A stretch of DNA of 64,000 nt from an uncultured Helicobacteraceae bacterium (GCA_934668765.1 CAKUOH010000004.1:34516-98515), one strand, 5' to 3'; shown: positions 17,314 to 26,483, numbered from the stretch's first letter. Numbers and translations are program-made. The notes: generated from the sequence alone by a model not told the origin.

Positions 17314-18669
17314 ATGACTTACGCTATTTATTCATTGCTAATTATTTTGGCTATGGCTTGTGTGCTTTGTATTTGGCGCATTATGTCCTTACGAAGCGCA
17401 AATGAAATGCTAAAATTTAGCGATAATTTTCACAAACAACAACTGCAAGAGAAAGAAAAGCGCATAAGTGAGTTAGAAGCCGAGTGCGTGGAGATTGAAG
17501 GAAAACACAATAAAAATATGGAGCAAATAAGAGAGCAGTATCAAAAAGATAAAGCGCAGGATTTGGCGCAATATGATAAGAATCTAAATATCCTGCGCGA
17601 GGAAATAGACAAGCGATTCGAATCGCAAAAGAACGCGCTTTTAGAGCAAAATAAAAATATGCTAAATACAGATTCGCGTAAAATGCTTGATGAGATTTTC
17701 ACACCCATAAAAACAAAAGTCGATGAATACTCCAAGCGACTGCGGGATAATGAAGTTAAAATAAGCGCGAATATAGATTCGATGTTTAAGCAAACCCAAA
17801 AGCTAGGCGCGACTGCAGATGAATTTGCCAAACTTTTAAGGGGCGATAAAAAATTGCGTGGAAATTTTGGTGAGTTGCAGTTAAAAAATGTGCTTGAATC
17901 TAGCGGATTGATGCAAGGTGAGCATTACGAACTTCAGGCGTATTTTGAATATGATGGCTATAAAAAAGGCGGTGGTTTGCTACCTGATGCAGTTGTGTAT
18001 TTGGATAAAGAACGAAGTATTATCATTGATGCAAAATTCCCACTGCCAAATAATTATAATAGCCCAAGTCAAAGCGAAGTAAGCACAGATTTCCCCACGA
18101 TAGATAGCGTCCTTTGTAAGCAAATAGCGCAAAATCTTAAATCCTGCATAGATGAACTTGCAAAGAAACCTTATGAGAAATTCACTTCAAAAAATCCGCG
18201 ATTTACGCGGACTAGAATCTATGACTTTATACTACTTTTTGTGCCATACAATAATATTTTGGATTTGGCACTCAATGCTGAGCCGAGTTTATATCAATAT
18301 GCTTATAGTAAGCAAATCTATCTTACCACGCCACACACGCTATTTATGGCATTAAAGACTATTAGCATTAGCTGGACTTATGTAGAGAGCGATAAAAAAG
18401 TGCAGGAAGCATTCAATGAAATGGGTGGTATTTATGATAAATTCGCAGGATTGTGCGAGGATTTTAAAAAGCTAAATAGTCAGCTAAAAACTATATCAAG
18501 GACAAGCAGTGATATAGATACAAAATTATTTGGGCGAAGCGGCATTGAATCTAGGCTAAATAAAGTCAAAGAATTAGGCGCAAGGACAAAAAAGACCATA
18601 ACAGAGCGCAAGGAAGTAAGCGATGATAATACACAAGATGACTTAAACTTAGAAATTTTAGAATCTTAA
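17314..18669 (+). CDS. rmuC: DNA recombination protein RmuC
   Basis: A 451-aa protein. One N-terminal membrane segment (IYSLLIILAMACVLCIWRI) is followed by a long coiled coil (about residues 35-130) and the RmuC nuclease-like domain: GDKKLRGNFGELQLKNVLESSG near residue 187, then RSIIIDAKFPLPNNY. RmuC limits inversions at short inverted repeats and small palindromes in E. coli; in a chromosome so rich in palindromes that is worth noting. ATGGAGCAAC sits before the ATG. Single-gene unit, convergent with miaA. Confidence 0.9.
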   Translation: MTYAIYSLLIILAMACVLCIWRIMSLRSANEMLKFSDNFHKQQLQEKEKRISELEAECVEIEGKHNKNMEQIREQYQKDKAQDLAQYDKNLNILREEIDKRFESQKNALLEQNKNMLNTDSRKMLDEIFTPIKTKVDEYSKRLRDNEVKISANIDSMFKQTQKLGATADEFAKLLRGDKKLRGNFGELQLKNVLESSGLMQGEHYELQAYFEYDGYKKGGGLLPDAVVYLDKERSIIIDAKFPLPNNYNSPSQSEVSTDFPTIDSVLCKQIAQNLKSCIDELAKKPYEKFTSKNPRFTRTRIYDFILLFVPYNNILDLALNAEPSLYQYAYSKQIYLTTPHTLFMALKTISISWTYVESDKKVQEAFNEMGGIYDKFAGLCEDFKKLNSQLKTISRTSSDIDTKLFGRSGIESRLNKVKELGARTKKTITERKEVSDDNTQDDLNLEILES

Positions 18670-18785
18670 ACATTATTTTTCATTATTCTCCCACAGCATC
18701 ACAAGCATATCAGGGGCATTTTTTATTCCTTGTGATTACAAATCTTACGAATCGCAAAATTTTAAAAGCGCGAAATTTGCAAATT

Positions 18786-19709
18786 TTATGGAATATTAAG
18801 TGATTCGTAATATTTTATCAGCGCGGATTCAAGTGATTGTGCGTCTAAATGTGGGATTTCGCCAAATTGTGTGCGGTTAAATGTCCGCTGTCGCTTTGCC
18901 AAAGCCATTGTATTTTTGATAATCGCGCATTTTGCGTCATCTTGCGTGGTTTTACCCTCCAAAAATGCAATAATTTCTTTAACGCCGATAGCCTTTAATG
19001 CCTGTGAGTGCGGAAAATTTTGGCGCAAACTTCGCACTTCATCTATTAGCCCAGATTCAAACATTCGCTCCGTGCGAATTTCTATGTCTTTTCGCAAAGT
19101 TTCGCGCTCTTTTATTAGCTCAAAAATCTTTATGTTAAAGGGTAATTTTTGGCGCGGATTTTGCGCGAAAAACGCGCTTGGGCTTTGGTGAGTGGCAAAA
19201 TAAATCTGCAAACCTTTGGCGATTCTAAAACTATCACTCGCGCTAATTTTATCTGCAAAATCTTTGTCGATTCGTTGCAAGAGTGCATAAGATTGCGCCT
19301 TATTTTGCGCGATTTTATCGATGAATCGCAGGGCGATTTCGCTTACTTTTGGTGAGATTGATAGCCCTTCAATAATGCTTTTTAGATAAAAGCTAGTGCC
19401 ACCGACAATTAGCATTTTTTGCGGATTTTCGCGCTTTAAAATTTCGCGCAGTAGATTTAAAAAAATCCCCGCGTTGCATTTTTGGCTTGGATTTAACACA
19501 TTGATTCCATAATGGCAAATCGCTTGTAAATCCGCGCTATACGGCTTTGCCGAAGCAATGTCAATGCCCTTATAGATACTTAATGAATCAAGTGAGAAAA
19601 TTTTTAGGTTAAATTTTCGTGCGATTTTTATGGCTAACGCGCTTTTGCCACTTGCCGTAGTGCCGATAATTGCGGGGATTGCATAGTTTGAATCGTGGTG
19701 CAAATTCAA
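18786..19709 (-). CDS. miaA: tRNA dimethylallyltransferase
   Basis: Transfers a dimethylallyl group to A37 of UNN-reading tRNAs. The 307-aa protein has the P-loop GTTASGKSALA (residues 16-26), SLDSLSIYKGIDIASAKP, and LIVGGTSFYLKSIIEGL, all family marks. Its ATG overlaps the proC stop by 4 nt (ATGA), so it is the last gene of the def-comM-fliW-proC-miaA operon. Confidence 0.95.
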   Translation of the reverse strand: MNLHHDSNYAIPAIIGTTASGKSALAIKIARKFNLKIFSLDSLSIYKGIDIASAKPYSADLQAICHYGINVLNPSQKCNAGIFLNLLREILKRENPQKMLIVGGTSFYLKSIIEGLSISPKVSEIALRFIDKIAQNKAQSYALLQRIDKDFADKISASDSFRIAKGLQIYFATHQSPSAFFAQNPRQKLPFNIKIFELIKERETLRKDIEIRTERMFESGLIDEVRSLRQNFPHSQALKAIGVKEIIAFLEGKTTQDDAKCAIIKNTMALAKRQRTFNRTQFGEIPHLDAQSLESALIKYYESLNIP

Positions 19710-20563
19710 GTGATATTGTTTGCCTTTGTGTTTGCGGCGTGAATAGCATCCATAAATGCGCTACGAACGCCCCTATTTTCCAAAATCGCTAGTGCCTCAG
19801 CTGTCGTCCCTGCGGGGCTTGTGGTATCGGTGCGAATCGTATTTGCCTCTACCACACTAAAAAGCGCACTAAACCCGCTAAAAAGCCCACGCACTAGCTC
19901 TTTGCTAACTTCAATGCTTAATCCCTCGCGCACTCCCGCATCAATCATTGCCTCCGCGATTAAGCCCAAATACGCCGTCCCACTGCCTGAAATCGCGCTA
20001 GATGGATTGATATAGCTCTCTTTATCCACAAAAACGCACTTGCCTAGCGGGGCAAAAATGGATTCGCATTCGGTGATAATGTCGCTTTGATTCGTAGAAT
20101 CCGCGCTAGATTCTGCGCTTTTAGATAGATTGCCACGATTTGGCGTTGCCGAATCTCGCAATGACGCATTATTGGTTTCCACAAAAATCACGCTCACACC
20201 TTGCCCTACAAGCGAAGCGATATTTGGCATTACACGCACGAAAACTTCCGCCTTTACGCATTTTTGCAGTCGCTCTATGCTAATCCCAGCCATTATGCTA
20301 TAAATCGCCCTTGCTTTGCCCGTGTAGGCAAATGAATCTAACGCATAAGGTTTGATTGCTAAAATCACGCTTTTATTTGCAATGTCAATCGCGCTAGATT
20401 CGGCGCAAAGCACAATTTTGGCATTTTGCAAGGCATTTTCGCGTATGAAAGTTTCCATTTTTTCGGCATTGCGCCCGATGATTTCAAGTGCAAACTTGCC
20501 ATTTAACGCCACAGCGATTGCCTTTGCCATTTTGCCATAGCCAATTATGGAGATTGTTTGCAT
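19706..20563 (-). CDS. proC: Pyrroline-5-carboxylate reductase with repeat-derived insert
   Basis: Last step of proline synthesis. A 285-aa protein: QTISIIGYGKMAKAIAVAL (NADPH fold), AIKPYAL, MPNIASLVGQGVSVI, and SAISGSGTAYLGLIAEAMIDAGV with the TDTTSPAGTTAEAL C-terminal motif. Between VSVIFVE and FAPLGKCVFVDKES, residues about 127-160 are extra; the first part (NASLRDSATPNRGNL) is a translated family A hairpin and the rest is Ser-rich. The insert lies in a surface loop before a conserved strand. The start at 20563 follows AAGGGC. Confidence 0.9.
   Translation of the reverse strand: MQTISIIGYGKMAKAIAVALNGKFALEIIGRNAEKMETFIRENALQNAKIVLCAESSAIDIANKSVILAIKPYALDSFAYTGKARAIYSIMAGISIERLQKCVKAEVFVRVMPNIASLVGQGVSVIFVETNNASLRDSATPNRGNLSKSAESSADSTNQSDIITECESIFAPLGKCVFVDKESYINPSSAISGSGTAYLGLIAEAMIDAGVREGLSIEVSKELVRGLFSGFSALFSVVEANTIRTDTTSPAGTTAEALAILENRGVRSAFMDAIHAANTKANNIT
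20128..20164 (-). repeat. Family A hairpin inside proC
   Basis: On the minus strand: TCATTGCGAG, a weak stem (ATTCGGCAACGCCAAAT), then CGTGGCAATC. It is translated in frame as SLRDSATPNRGN within ProC. Confidence 0.8.
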
Positions 20564-20573
20564 ATTTTGCCCT

Positions 20574-21023
20574 TTATTTTGCGCGATTTGCGCCCGAATC
20601 TGCATTAGATTCGCCTAAATCTCCCTTTAAAAATGTCGCAATCGGCTCTGCAATGTTATAATGCGGATATTTTAGCGCATCTAGCACCACCTGCGCCATT
20701 GTTTTATTATCAAAGTTAAACACGATGGGCGCGATAAAGTTGATTGTCGAATCCGTGATTTCCTTATACACCACCATAATATTTGCGATTAAAATATCCT
20801 GCGTTTTGCCCTCTTGCAAGTCTAGCAGGACTTGGATTGCACTAGGAATCTCAAAGTTATATTTGTCATCAAGTGCAAATGGATTTACCAGCGTAAAGCA
20901 GGGCAGTGGCTCATCTGCATTTGTTAGCTTCAAAAAAATATCATCGATTTTTGCCAACTTCATTTTTGTGATATGCTCAAATCCCAAAATAGGCGATTTT
21001 ACGATAAATTCGGTGGCTTCCAT
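20574..21023 (-). CDS. fliW: Flagellar assembly factor FliW
   Basis: FliW binds flagellin and the regulator CsrA, linking flagellin levels to translation. The 149-aa protein has the family start FIVKSPILGFEHITKMKL, then PCFTLVNPF, and FNFDNKTMAQVVLDALKYP near residue 115. AGAGGA lies before the ATG. It sits 11 nt after comM and 10 nt before proC in one operon. The C-terminal tail (GESNADSGANRAK) is extra compared with shorter relatives. Confidence 0.9.
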   Translation of the reverse strand: MEATEFIVKSPILGFEHITKMKLAKIDDIFLKLTNADEPLPCFTLVNPFALDDKYNFEIPSAIQVLLDLQEGKTQDILIANIMVVYKEITDSTINFIAPIVFNFDNKTMAQVVLDALKYPHYNIAEPIATFLKGDLGESNADSGANRAK

Positions 21024-21034
21024 TGTGTGTCCTC

Positions 21035-22537
21035 TTAATTTATGATTCGATAGCTTAACGCTTCTAATAAATGCTCTTTTGCAATTTCTTTACAATCTTG
21101 CAAATCGGCAATCGTTCGCGCTACTTTTAAAATCTTTTGTCGTCCCCGATAGCTTAAACCATATCGTTGCGTAGCCATATCTAGCAATTCCGCCTCCGCG
21201 CTTTTTAGGGTGCAAAACCGCACAATCTCGCTATCATCTAACTTACCATTTAGCTTTTTTTGTCCGCGCTTTTTTTGTGCGCGAAACGCCACTAGCACCT
21301 GCGCGAAAAGCTCCGTAGAGCTCACGCGCTCATCGCTTTTGCTTTCGTCCATTTTTATAAAAATATCGATTCTATCGCGCAGTGGTTCGCTTAATTTATT
21401 GCGATATTTGCGAATCTCCATATCCTTGCACCTACATTCCTTGCTCGTGCTATAAAGATTCCCACACGGACAGGGATTCATCGCGCCTACAAATAACACA
21501 GACGCAGGATAAGTTACCTTAATATTCACGCGTGAAATGCTTAACTCGTCATTTTCTAGCGGTTCGCGGAGCGATTCTAACGCGGTTTTTTGAAAATTTA
21601 GCATTTCATCAAAAAATAAAATGCCATTATGCGCTAGTGAAATCTCCCCGGGCTTTGCGTCATTTTGAATCACAGAGCCTAAAATGGACGCATTTGAGCT
21701 ACTTTGATGCGGATTGCGAAAGGGGCGAAGCGCGGTGTATGAGTTTTCGGCATTATTTAACGCGCTAATACTCGCACACTCGCACATTTCAGCAAAGCTA
21801 ATGGGTGGCAAAATATAGCGCATTCGTTTCGCTATCATCGACTTGCCACAGCCCGGACTGCCTTCAAATACGATATTGTGCATTCCAGCACACGCGATTA
21901 GTGCGGCTTTTTTGGCGACTATTTGTCCTCGCACATCGCTAAAATCTATTGCAAACGATTCATCATAATAATATTTTTCGCCCAAAATTTCGACATTTTT
22001 AAAGCTAAATTCATATTGTTTTGCCTTATTTGTGGGATTTTTTAGGATTGCGATTGCCTCCATCAAATCACTTGCATAATAAATATTTAGATTTGGAATG
22101 TTTGAGTAGAGTTTTTCGCCCTCTTTTGGGAGCAAAACATTGCTTTTTGGGTAGGATTTGGAGATTTCAAGCAAAAGCGGATAAATCGCATTTGTGTTTT
22201 TAATATAGCCATCTAACCCCAGCTCACCGAATGCAAACCAATTTTCTAAATCAATGTCTTGCTTTTGCAATGCGACTAAAAGCGCGATGGGCAAGTCAAA
22301 ATGACTGCCATTTTTCGTCAAATCTGACGGCGATAAGTTTATGGTGATTTTAAAATTTAGCGTTTGAAAATTATTATGTGCTAATGCACCTTGAACCCTT
22401 TGCTTTGCCTCTTGAATCGCACTTCCAGCCAAACCGCTAATCACAAAGCTAGGTAGTCCGCGCGAAAATGTCGCTTCTACTTGAATCACCTTTGCGCTCA
22501 CGCCATAAGCTGTGGCGCAAAGCAGTTTTTTAACCAT
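21035..22537 (-). CDS. comM: ComM / YifB-type Mg-chelatase-related AAA+ ATPase
   Basis: A 500-aa AAA+ helicase-like protein. In other bacteria ComM drives branch migration during natural transformation. The N-terminal Lon-like domain (YGVSAKVIQVEATFSRGLPSFVISGLAG) is followed by Walker A GSPGCGKSM near residue 227, Walker B ILFFDEML, and FVGAMNPCPCG with a Cys pair (CPCG...CRC) typical of the family. The C-terminal YRGRQKILKVARTIADL is the Mg-chelatase C domain. It overlaps the def stop by one base (TAATG). Confidence 0.9.
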   Translation of the reverse strand: MVKKLLCATAYGVSAKVIQVEATFSRGLPSFVISGLAGSAIQEAKQRVQGALAHNNFQTLNFKITINLSPSDLTKNGSHFDLPIALLVALQKQDIDLENWFAFGELGLDGYIKNTNAIYPLLLEISKSYPKSNVLLPKEGEKLYSNIPNLNIYYASDLMEAIAILKNPTNKAKQYEFSFKNVEILGEKYYYDESFAIDFSDVRGQIVAKKAALIACAGMHNIVFEGSPGCGKSMIAKRMRYILPPISFAEMCECASISALNNAENSYTALRPFRNPHQSSSNASILGSVIQNDAKPGEISLAHNGILFFDEMLNFQKTALESLREPLENDELSISRVNIKVTYPASVLFVGAMNPCPCGNLYSTSKECRCKDMEIRKYRNKLSEPLRDRIDIFIKMDESKSDERVSSTELFAQVLVAFRAQKKRGQKKLNGKLDDSEIVRFCTLKSAEAELLDMATQRYGLSYRGRQKILKVARTIADLQDCKEIAKEHLLEALSYRIIN

Positions 22538-23205
22538 TAGGATTTGCCCTTTGAATCGCCCTTTTTGGTGCGAATCTTTTGCTTTTTGGCGTAAAAATCC
22601 TTTGCTTTGTAAATTTTTGGCGGTTTGTGAAGCAATTTTAACTCATAAGATTCGCGCAAATCCTCATCAATCTCGGGCAAATGCACTCGTTGGAATCCCT
22701 CTTTTTGCAATCGTTTAAATTCTTTTTCAAACTTTTTGCGCTTCAAAATCGACAGCTTATCCACAAAAAGCACACCATTTAAATGGTCAATCTCGTGTTG
22801 CAACGCCACCGCCAAATAATCCTCCGCCTCCAAAATCCACTCTTCCCCAAATCTATCGCAGTATTTTAGCGTTACGGCACTATATCGTTGCACCATTTCA
22901 AAAAAATTTGGCACACTCAAACAACCCTCTTGAAACAAAATCTCGCCACTAGATTCTAAAATCTCGGGGTTTATGATTTCAAGCAAATCCTCTTTATAAA
23001 ATTCTTTATCTTCGCGTGGTAAGTTAATTACAAGCATTCGCTTCGCAATCCCTACTTGAATCGCAGCCAAACCCACGCCACCTTTTTCCATCATCGTCTC
23101 ATACATATTATCTAGCGTTTCGTGCAGATTCACATCAAAAACCTCCACGGGCTTTGATTTTTGACGCAAAGATTTGTCGGGGTAAGTTACGATTTGCAAA
23201 ACCAT
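22537..23205 (-). CDS. def: Peptide deformylase
   Basis: Removes the formyl group from new proteins. The three metal/active-site motifs are present: [18 protein letters not shown], and [12 protein letters not shown] with the HExxH zinc ligands. At 222 aa it is longer than the usual 170-190 aa because of a basic C-terminal tail ([18 protein letters not shown] onward). First gene of the operon leading to comM, fliW, proC and miaA. Confidence 0.95.
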   Translation of the reverse strand: MVLQIVTYPDKSLRQKSKPVEVFDVNLHETLDNMYETMMEKGGVGLAAIQVGIAKRMLVINLPREDKEFYKEDLLEIINPEILESSGEILFQEGCLSVPNFFEMVQRYSAVTLKYCDRFGEEWILEAEDYLAVALQHEIDHLNGVLFVDKLSILKRKKFEKEFKRLQKEGFQRVHLPEIDEDLRESYELKLLHKPPKIYKAKDFYAKKQKIRTKKGDSKGKS

Positions 23206-23278
23206 ACTAAAAATCCTTAAAAAATTGCAAAAATTTCAAAATTTTACTATAAATTTCACAAATATTTCACTTTTGGCA

Positions 23279-23284
23279 TATAAA
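23279..23284 (+). promoter_or_regulatory. Putative -10 before the PepSY-like gene
   Basis: TATAAA about 48 nt before the ATG at 23332; it is the best -10 match in the divergent gap between def and this gene. Confidence 0.3.
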
Positions 23285-23331
23285 ATTTCATCGCTTTTTT
23301 AAGCTAAATCTTAAATTTTAAAGGAGAAACA

Positions 23332-23742
23332 ATGAAAAAGTTGTTTTTGTTATTGGCATTTTTGGGCGTGGCGTTGGCGGATATGGTAGTCCCTGCGACT
23401 AATTTACCACCAAATGCGCAGAGTTTCATCACAAAGAATTTCAAAGGCGCGAACATAATGTATGTGAAAATGGACTACGATGAATTTGAGGCAATGCTAA
23501 GTAACGGCGTCCAAATAGAGTTTTTCACAAATGGCGAGTGGAAAGAAATCAAAAGCTATATGGGCGTGAATCCCGCGTTGCTTCCAGCACCTGTGGCAGC
23601 AGGAATCGCAAAATCCTTTGCTGGTGTGCAAATCATCAAAATAAAAAAAGAGTGGAGTAACTTTGAAGTCAAATTAGCAAACCGCATAAAAGCGTATTTT
23701 GATGCGAATGGGAATCTTATGGGACAGAAATATGATGATTAA
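23332..23742 (+). CDS. Periplasmic PepSY-like (DUF2874) protein
   Basis: 136 aa with a signal peptide (KKLFLLLAFLGVALA). The mature part holds two similar halves: LPPNAQSFITKNFKGANIMYVKMDYDEFEAMLSNG, and VAAGIAKSFAGVQIIKIKKEWSNFEVKLANR. This is the PepSY-like DUF2874 pattern of small periplasmic or exported proteins of unknown role. AAAGGAG precedes the ATG. It is a single gene, followed by family A hairpins. Confidence 0.75.
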   Translation: MKKLFLLLAFLGVALADMVVPATNLPPNAQSFITKNFKGANIMYVKMDYDEFEAMLSNGVQIEFFTNGEWKEIKSYMGVNPALLPAPVAAGIAKSFAGVQIIKIKKEWSNFEVKLANRIKAYFDANGNLMGQKYDD

Positions 23743-23812
23743 AGGTGCGTGGCAATTTGTGTTTTTGGTATGTAATTTTGCACTTATTAAGCGTGAATCT
23801 TAAAAAACTTAG

Positions 23813-23903
23813 TCATTGCGAGAATCTACGCGCAAAGCGTAGATTCGTGGCAATCCAAATCACCCATTTCAGCCATTGCGAGGGCGAATACCCGAAGCAA
23901 TCC
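23813..23903 (+). repeat. Tandem pair of family A hairpins
   Basis: The first (23813-23856): TCATTGCGAG, stem AATCTACGC-gcaaa-GCGTAGATT, CGTGGCAATCC. The second (23874-23903): CATTGCGAG, stem GGG-cgaata-CCC, GAAGCAATCC. Same orientation. A 60-aa ORF through them is not considered a gene. Confidence 0.85.
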
Positions 23904-23959
23904 GCAAAATTTAAGTCGTGTTTTTGATTCTTCTAGCTAAAATCATTATATTATTTGCG

Positions 23960-24427
23960 CTAGATTTGCCTATTTTTTTCTACGCATTCTATGATTTCAG
24001 CGTCAATGATTTCGCTTTCATTTGAATCGCGTGAATTGCGCAAATCTTTAAAGTCGCTCGAAAAATCGCCACCAAAATTACGCGAAAAATTTCCCATAGA
24101 TTCGCGTTCTACTGCTTTAAAAAATAGCGACATTATGAAAAATGTTAGCCCTAAAATATCGCTTAAAATAAAGGGAAAGATTAGCAGGATTCCGCCTAAA
24201 AATCGCAATATACTGCGTCCCAAAAATCCGCTTACGCTTATGTTAAATGCCATAATGTTGCGGAGCGATTCGCTCATCATGCTAAACTGCGATGCTATGA
24301 TACCAAATCCTAGCAATGCGCTCACAGCGACTTCGATGATAAATGCCAAAAATCCCCACTCATCGATGACTTCCGCCACTAGATAAATTTCGATTGCGAT
24401 GTATGCTATAAAGATTAAAAATCGCAT
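23960..24427 (-). CDS. FxsA family membrane protein
   Basis: A 155-aa inner-membrane protein. Segments LIFIAYIAIEIYLVAEVI, FLAFIIEVAVSALLGFGII and ILRFLGGILLIFPFILSDILGLTFFIMSLFF follow the FxsA pattern (an early I-E pair, then GG-L-L--PG/PF near the last segment). FxsA overproduction eases phage exclusion in E. coli; its normal role is unclear. It lies 16 nt after proS and ends the ispB-hemA-proS operon. hemC, which I recall near here in H. pylori, is not present. Confidence 0.75.
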   Translation of the reverse strand: MRFLIFIAYIAIEIYLVAEVIDEWGFLAFIIEVAVSALLGFGIIASQFSMMSESLRNIMAFNISVSGFLGRSILRFLGGILLIFPFILSDILGLTFFIMSLFFKAVERESMGNFSRNFGGDFSSDFKDLRNSRDSNESEIIDAEIIECVEKNRQI

Positions 24428-24443
24428 TTTGCGCCCCTTTATC

Positions 24444-26483
24444 CTAAAGATTCGTATTTGAATCTAAAATAGTCTTGATTCGCTCCAAAATTATGTCAAA
24501 ATCATTTGAATCTAGCACTTCGCGCGATAAATCCGTGCGATTGATTAGCTCAACCTTGCCATTTTGCAACTCTTTGCCGACAATTAGCGCAAAGCGCACT
24601 CCAATCAGCTCAAAATCCGCCATTTTCACGCCAAATCGTTCATCTCTATCATCTAGCAAAATCTCCGCATTGCCAAATCTTTCGCAAAGTGCATCATAGA
24701 TTTTTGTCGCAAACTCCACTTCTACCGCATTTTTAGTATTTGAAATAATGATAGCAAGACTAAAAGGTGCGATAGCTCCCCAAATCGCGCCTTTATTGTC
24801 AGCTTTTTGCTCTAAAATCGCAGGTAAGATTCGCGACACACCAATGCCATAGCAACCCATAATAAAGGGCTTTGCCTTGCCATTTTTATCCAAAAATGTC
24901 GCCTCCAAAGGCTCACTATATCGCCTCCCAAGTTTAAAAATATGTCCAAGCTCAATGCCTTTGGTAATATTGAGATTTGCGCCACATTTAGGACAAAAAT
25001 CGCCCTTTTTTACCTCCACCAAGTCAGCGTATTGCAGATTGCTAAATGTCGCCAAATCCACGCCAACAAAGTGATAGTTTGCTTCATTTGCGCCACAGAT
25101 GAGATTCGCGCCGTCTTTTAGCTCATTGTCAAAATAAATATAGGGCGATTTGGTAATGTTTTGTAGTCCGTAAGCACCGATGAATCCGCTAGTTAGCCCT
25201 AGTGATTCAATCTCATTTACGGACAAATCCACCAAGTCGATGGCATTTGGAATGGCGTTTAGGGCTTTTGTGAGATTTAGCTCATCAGAGCCACGAATAA
25301 AAAAGAAACAAGGTGCTTGCGAGTGTGTCTCTTGCGCGTCTTTGCGGGAGTTTGAAAAATTCTCACTCGATAGACTATCAGTCTTATCTCGCTCGAATTT
25401 TCCTGCACAACCCACAAATCCATCGCAAGATACTTCCGCGCTGTCGTTTATAGAATTAGATTCTGCGCTTTTCGCACGATTTACAGAATCTACAATCGAA
25501 GTATTTGCGGTGTGGCTTTGCGCCGTTTTCGCGTGAAACGAGCGAGATAGAACTTGAGGTTCATCGAGCGAAGTTTTATGCGAAAACGGCGCAAATTGCA
25601 TACCCAAAGACGAATTGCGCCCAAATATCACCTTTTTCGCTACACACTTCATCGTCCAATACGAATCTATTTTAAAAAACTCACTTAATGCCTTTATAGT
25701 CGTTACATTTGGCGTGTGAAATTTCGCAAAGTCCGCTTGTGGCGCAGGACTAGGCGCAGGGCGTGGCTTTCTTGTCGCAGCTTCGATATTACTCGCATAG
25801 TCGCACTTTTCACACACCACTATGTCATCTTCGCCCGAATCTGCCAAAAGCATAAATTCCTTGCTCCCACTCCCGCCAATCGCCCCGCTGTCTGCATCAA
25901 CCACGCGATATTTCACACCAAGTCTATCAAAGATATTGCGATAAGTTTGCTCCATTAGCGCAAACTCCCTATCCAAATCCTCGTTTGTCGTATGAAAGCT
26001 ATAAGCGTCCTTCATCACAAATTCACGCGCCCGCATTAGCCCAAAGCGTGGACGAATCTCATCGCGGAATTTAATGTGAATCTGATAAAGATTGAGCGGT
26101 AATTGCTTGTAGCTCTTTACCAAGCCTTTGGCGCAATCCACCACCGCTTCTTCGTGCGTGGGACCTAGCACGAAAGCATTATCCTTTCTATCTTTAAATA
26201 CAAGCAATTCCTTGCCATATTTGTCAAATCGCTTTGATTGCTTCCACAGCTCCGCAGGGGTTATAAATCCCAAGCGCACTTCATTTGCACCTGCTTTATC
26301 CATCTCATCTTTGATAATCTTTTGCACCTTATCAAGCACGATTTTTCCCAAAGGCAAAAAGCTATAAATCCCACTACCGATTTGCTTTATAAAGCCTCCG
26401 CGAATCAAAATGCTATGGCTTTTTAGCACACAATCTTTTGGCTCTTCTTTTGTGGTGGGGGCAAATAGTGCTGAAAATTTCAT
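24444..26483 (-). CDS. proS: Prolyl-tRNA synthetase with repeat-derived insert
   Basis: A bacterial-type class II ProRS. Motif 1 region is at IKDEMDKAGANEVRLG, motif 2 at FRDEIRPRFGLMRAREFVMKDAYSFH, and motif 3 at GCYGIGVSRILPA. At 679 aa it is about 100 aa longer than usual. The excess (about residues 287-391) splits the YbaK-like editing domain between VAKKVIF and CFFFIRGSDELN, and is made of two family C copies plus a linker with NSSLGMQFAPF and SAEVSCDGFVGCAGKF. The frame is kept and all core motifs look intact, so the enzyme is probably active. Confidence 0.93.
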   Translation of the reverse strand: MKFSALFAPTTKEEPKDCVLKSHSILIRGGFIKQIGSGIYSFLPLGKIVLDKVQKIIKDEMDKAGANEVRLGFITPAELWKQSKRFDKYGKELLVFKDRKDNAFVLGPTHEEAVVDCAKGLVKSYKQLPLNLYQIHIKFRDEIRPRFGLMRAREFVMKDAYSFHTTNEDLDREFALMEQTYRNIFDRLGVKYRVVDADSGAIGGSGSKEFMLLADSGEDDIVVCEKCDYASNIEAATRKPRPAPSPAPQADFAKFHTPNVTTIKALSEFFKIDSYWTMKCVAKKVIFGRNSSLGMQFAPFSHKTSLDEPQVLSRSFHAKTAQSHTANTSIVDSVNRAKSAESNSINDSAEVSCDGFVGCAGKFERDKTDSLSSENFSNSRKDAQETHSQAPCFFFIRGSDELNLTKALNAIPNAIDLVDLSVNEIESLGLTSGFIGAYGLQNITKSPYIYFDNELKDGANLICGANEANYHFVGVDLATFSNLQYADLVEVKKGDFCPKCGANLNITKGIELGHIFKLGRRYSEPLEATFLDKNGKAKPFIMGCYGIGVSRILPAILEQKADNKGAIWGAIAPFSLAIIISNTKNAVEVEFATKIYDALCERFGNAEILLDDRDERFGVKMADFELIGVRFALIVGKELQNGKVELINRTDLSREVLDSNDFDIILERIKTILDSNTNL
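25324..25440 (+). repeat. Family C element, copy C8, inside proS
   Basis: Starts TGTCTCTTGCGCG. A short imperfect stem, GAAAAATTC with GAATTTTC, encloses a loop with GATAGACT-atc-AGTCTTATC. It ends AACCCACAAATCCATCGCAAGATACTTCCGCG (split here: AACCCACAAATCC, ATCGCAAGATACTTCC). It closely matches copy C9 in the O-acyltransferase gene over most of its length. Confidence 0.7.
25492..25618 (-). repeat. Family C element, copy C7, inside proS
   Basis: On the minus strand it starts GCAATTCGTCTTTGGGTATG. A perfect 16-bp stem (TTTGCGCCGTTTTCGC, 25517-25532, with 25580-25595) encloses a 47-nt long-class loop (ACGAGCGAGATAGAACTTG ... TTCATCGAGCGAAGTTT). The far end is ACAATCGAAGTATTTGCGG. Confidence 0.85.

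Noticed and set aside
23745-23927. A 60-aa ORF after the PepSY-like gene
   Set aside because: Made of two family A hairpins; no start signal.
25180-25536. A 118-aa plus-strand ORF within proS
   Set aside because: Antisense to ProRS and open only because the repeat insert is open on both strands.
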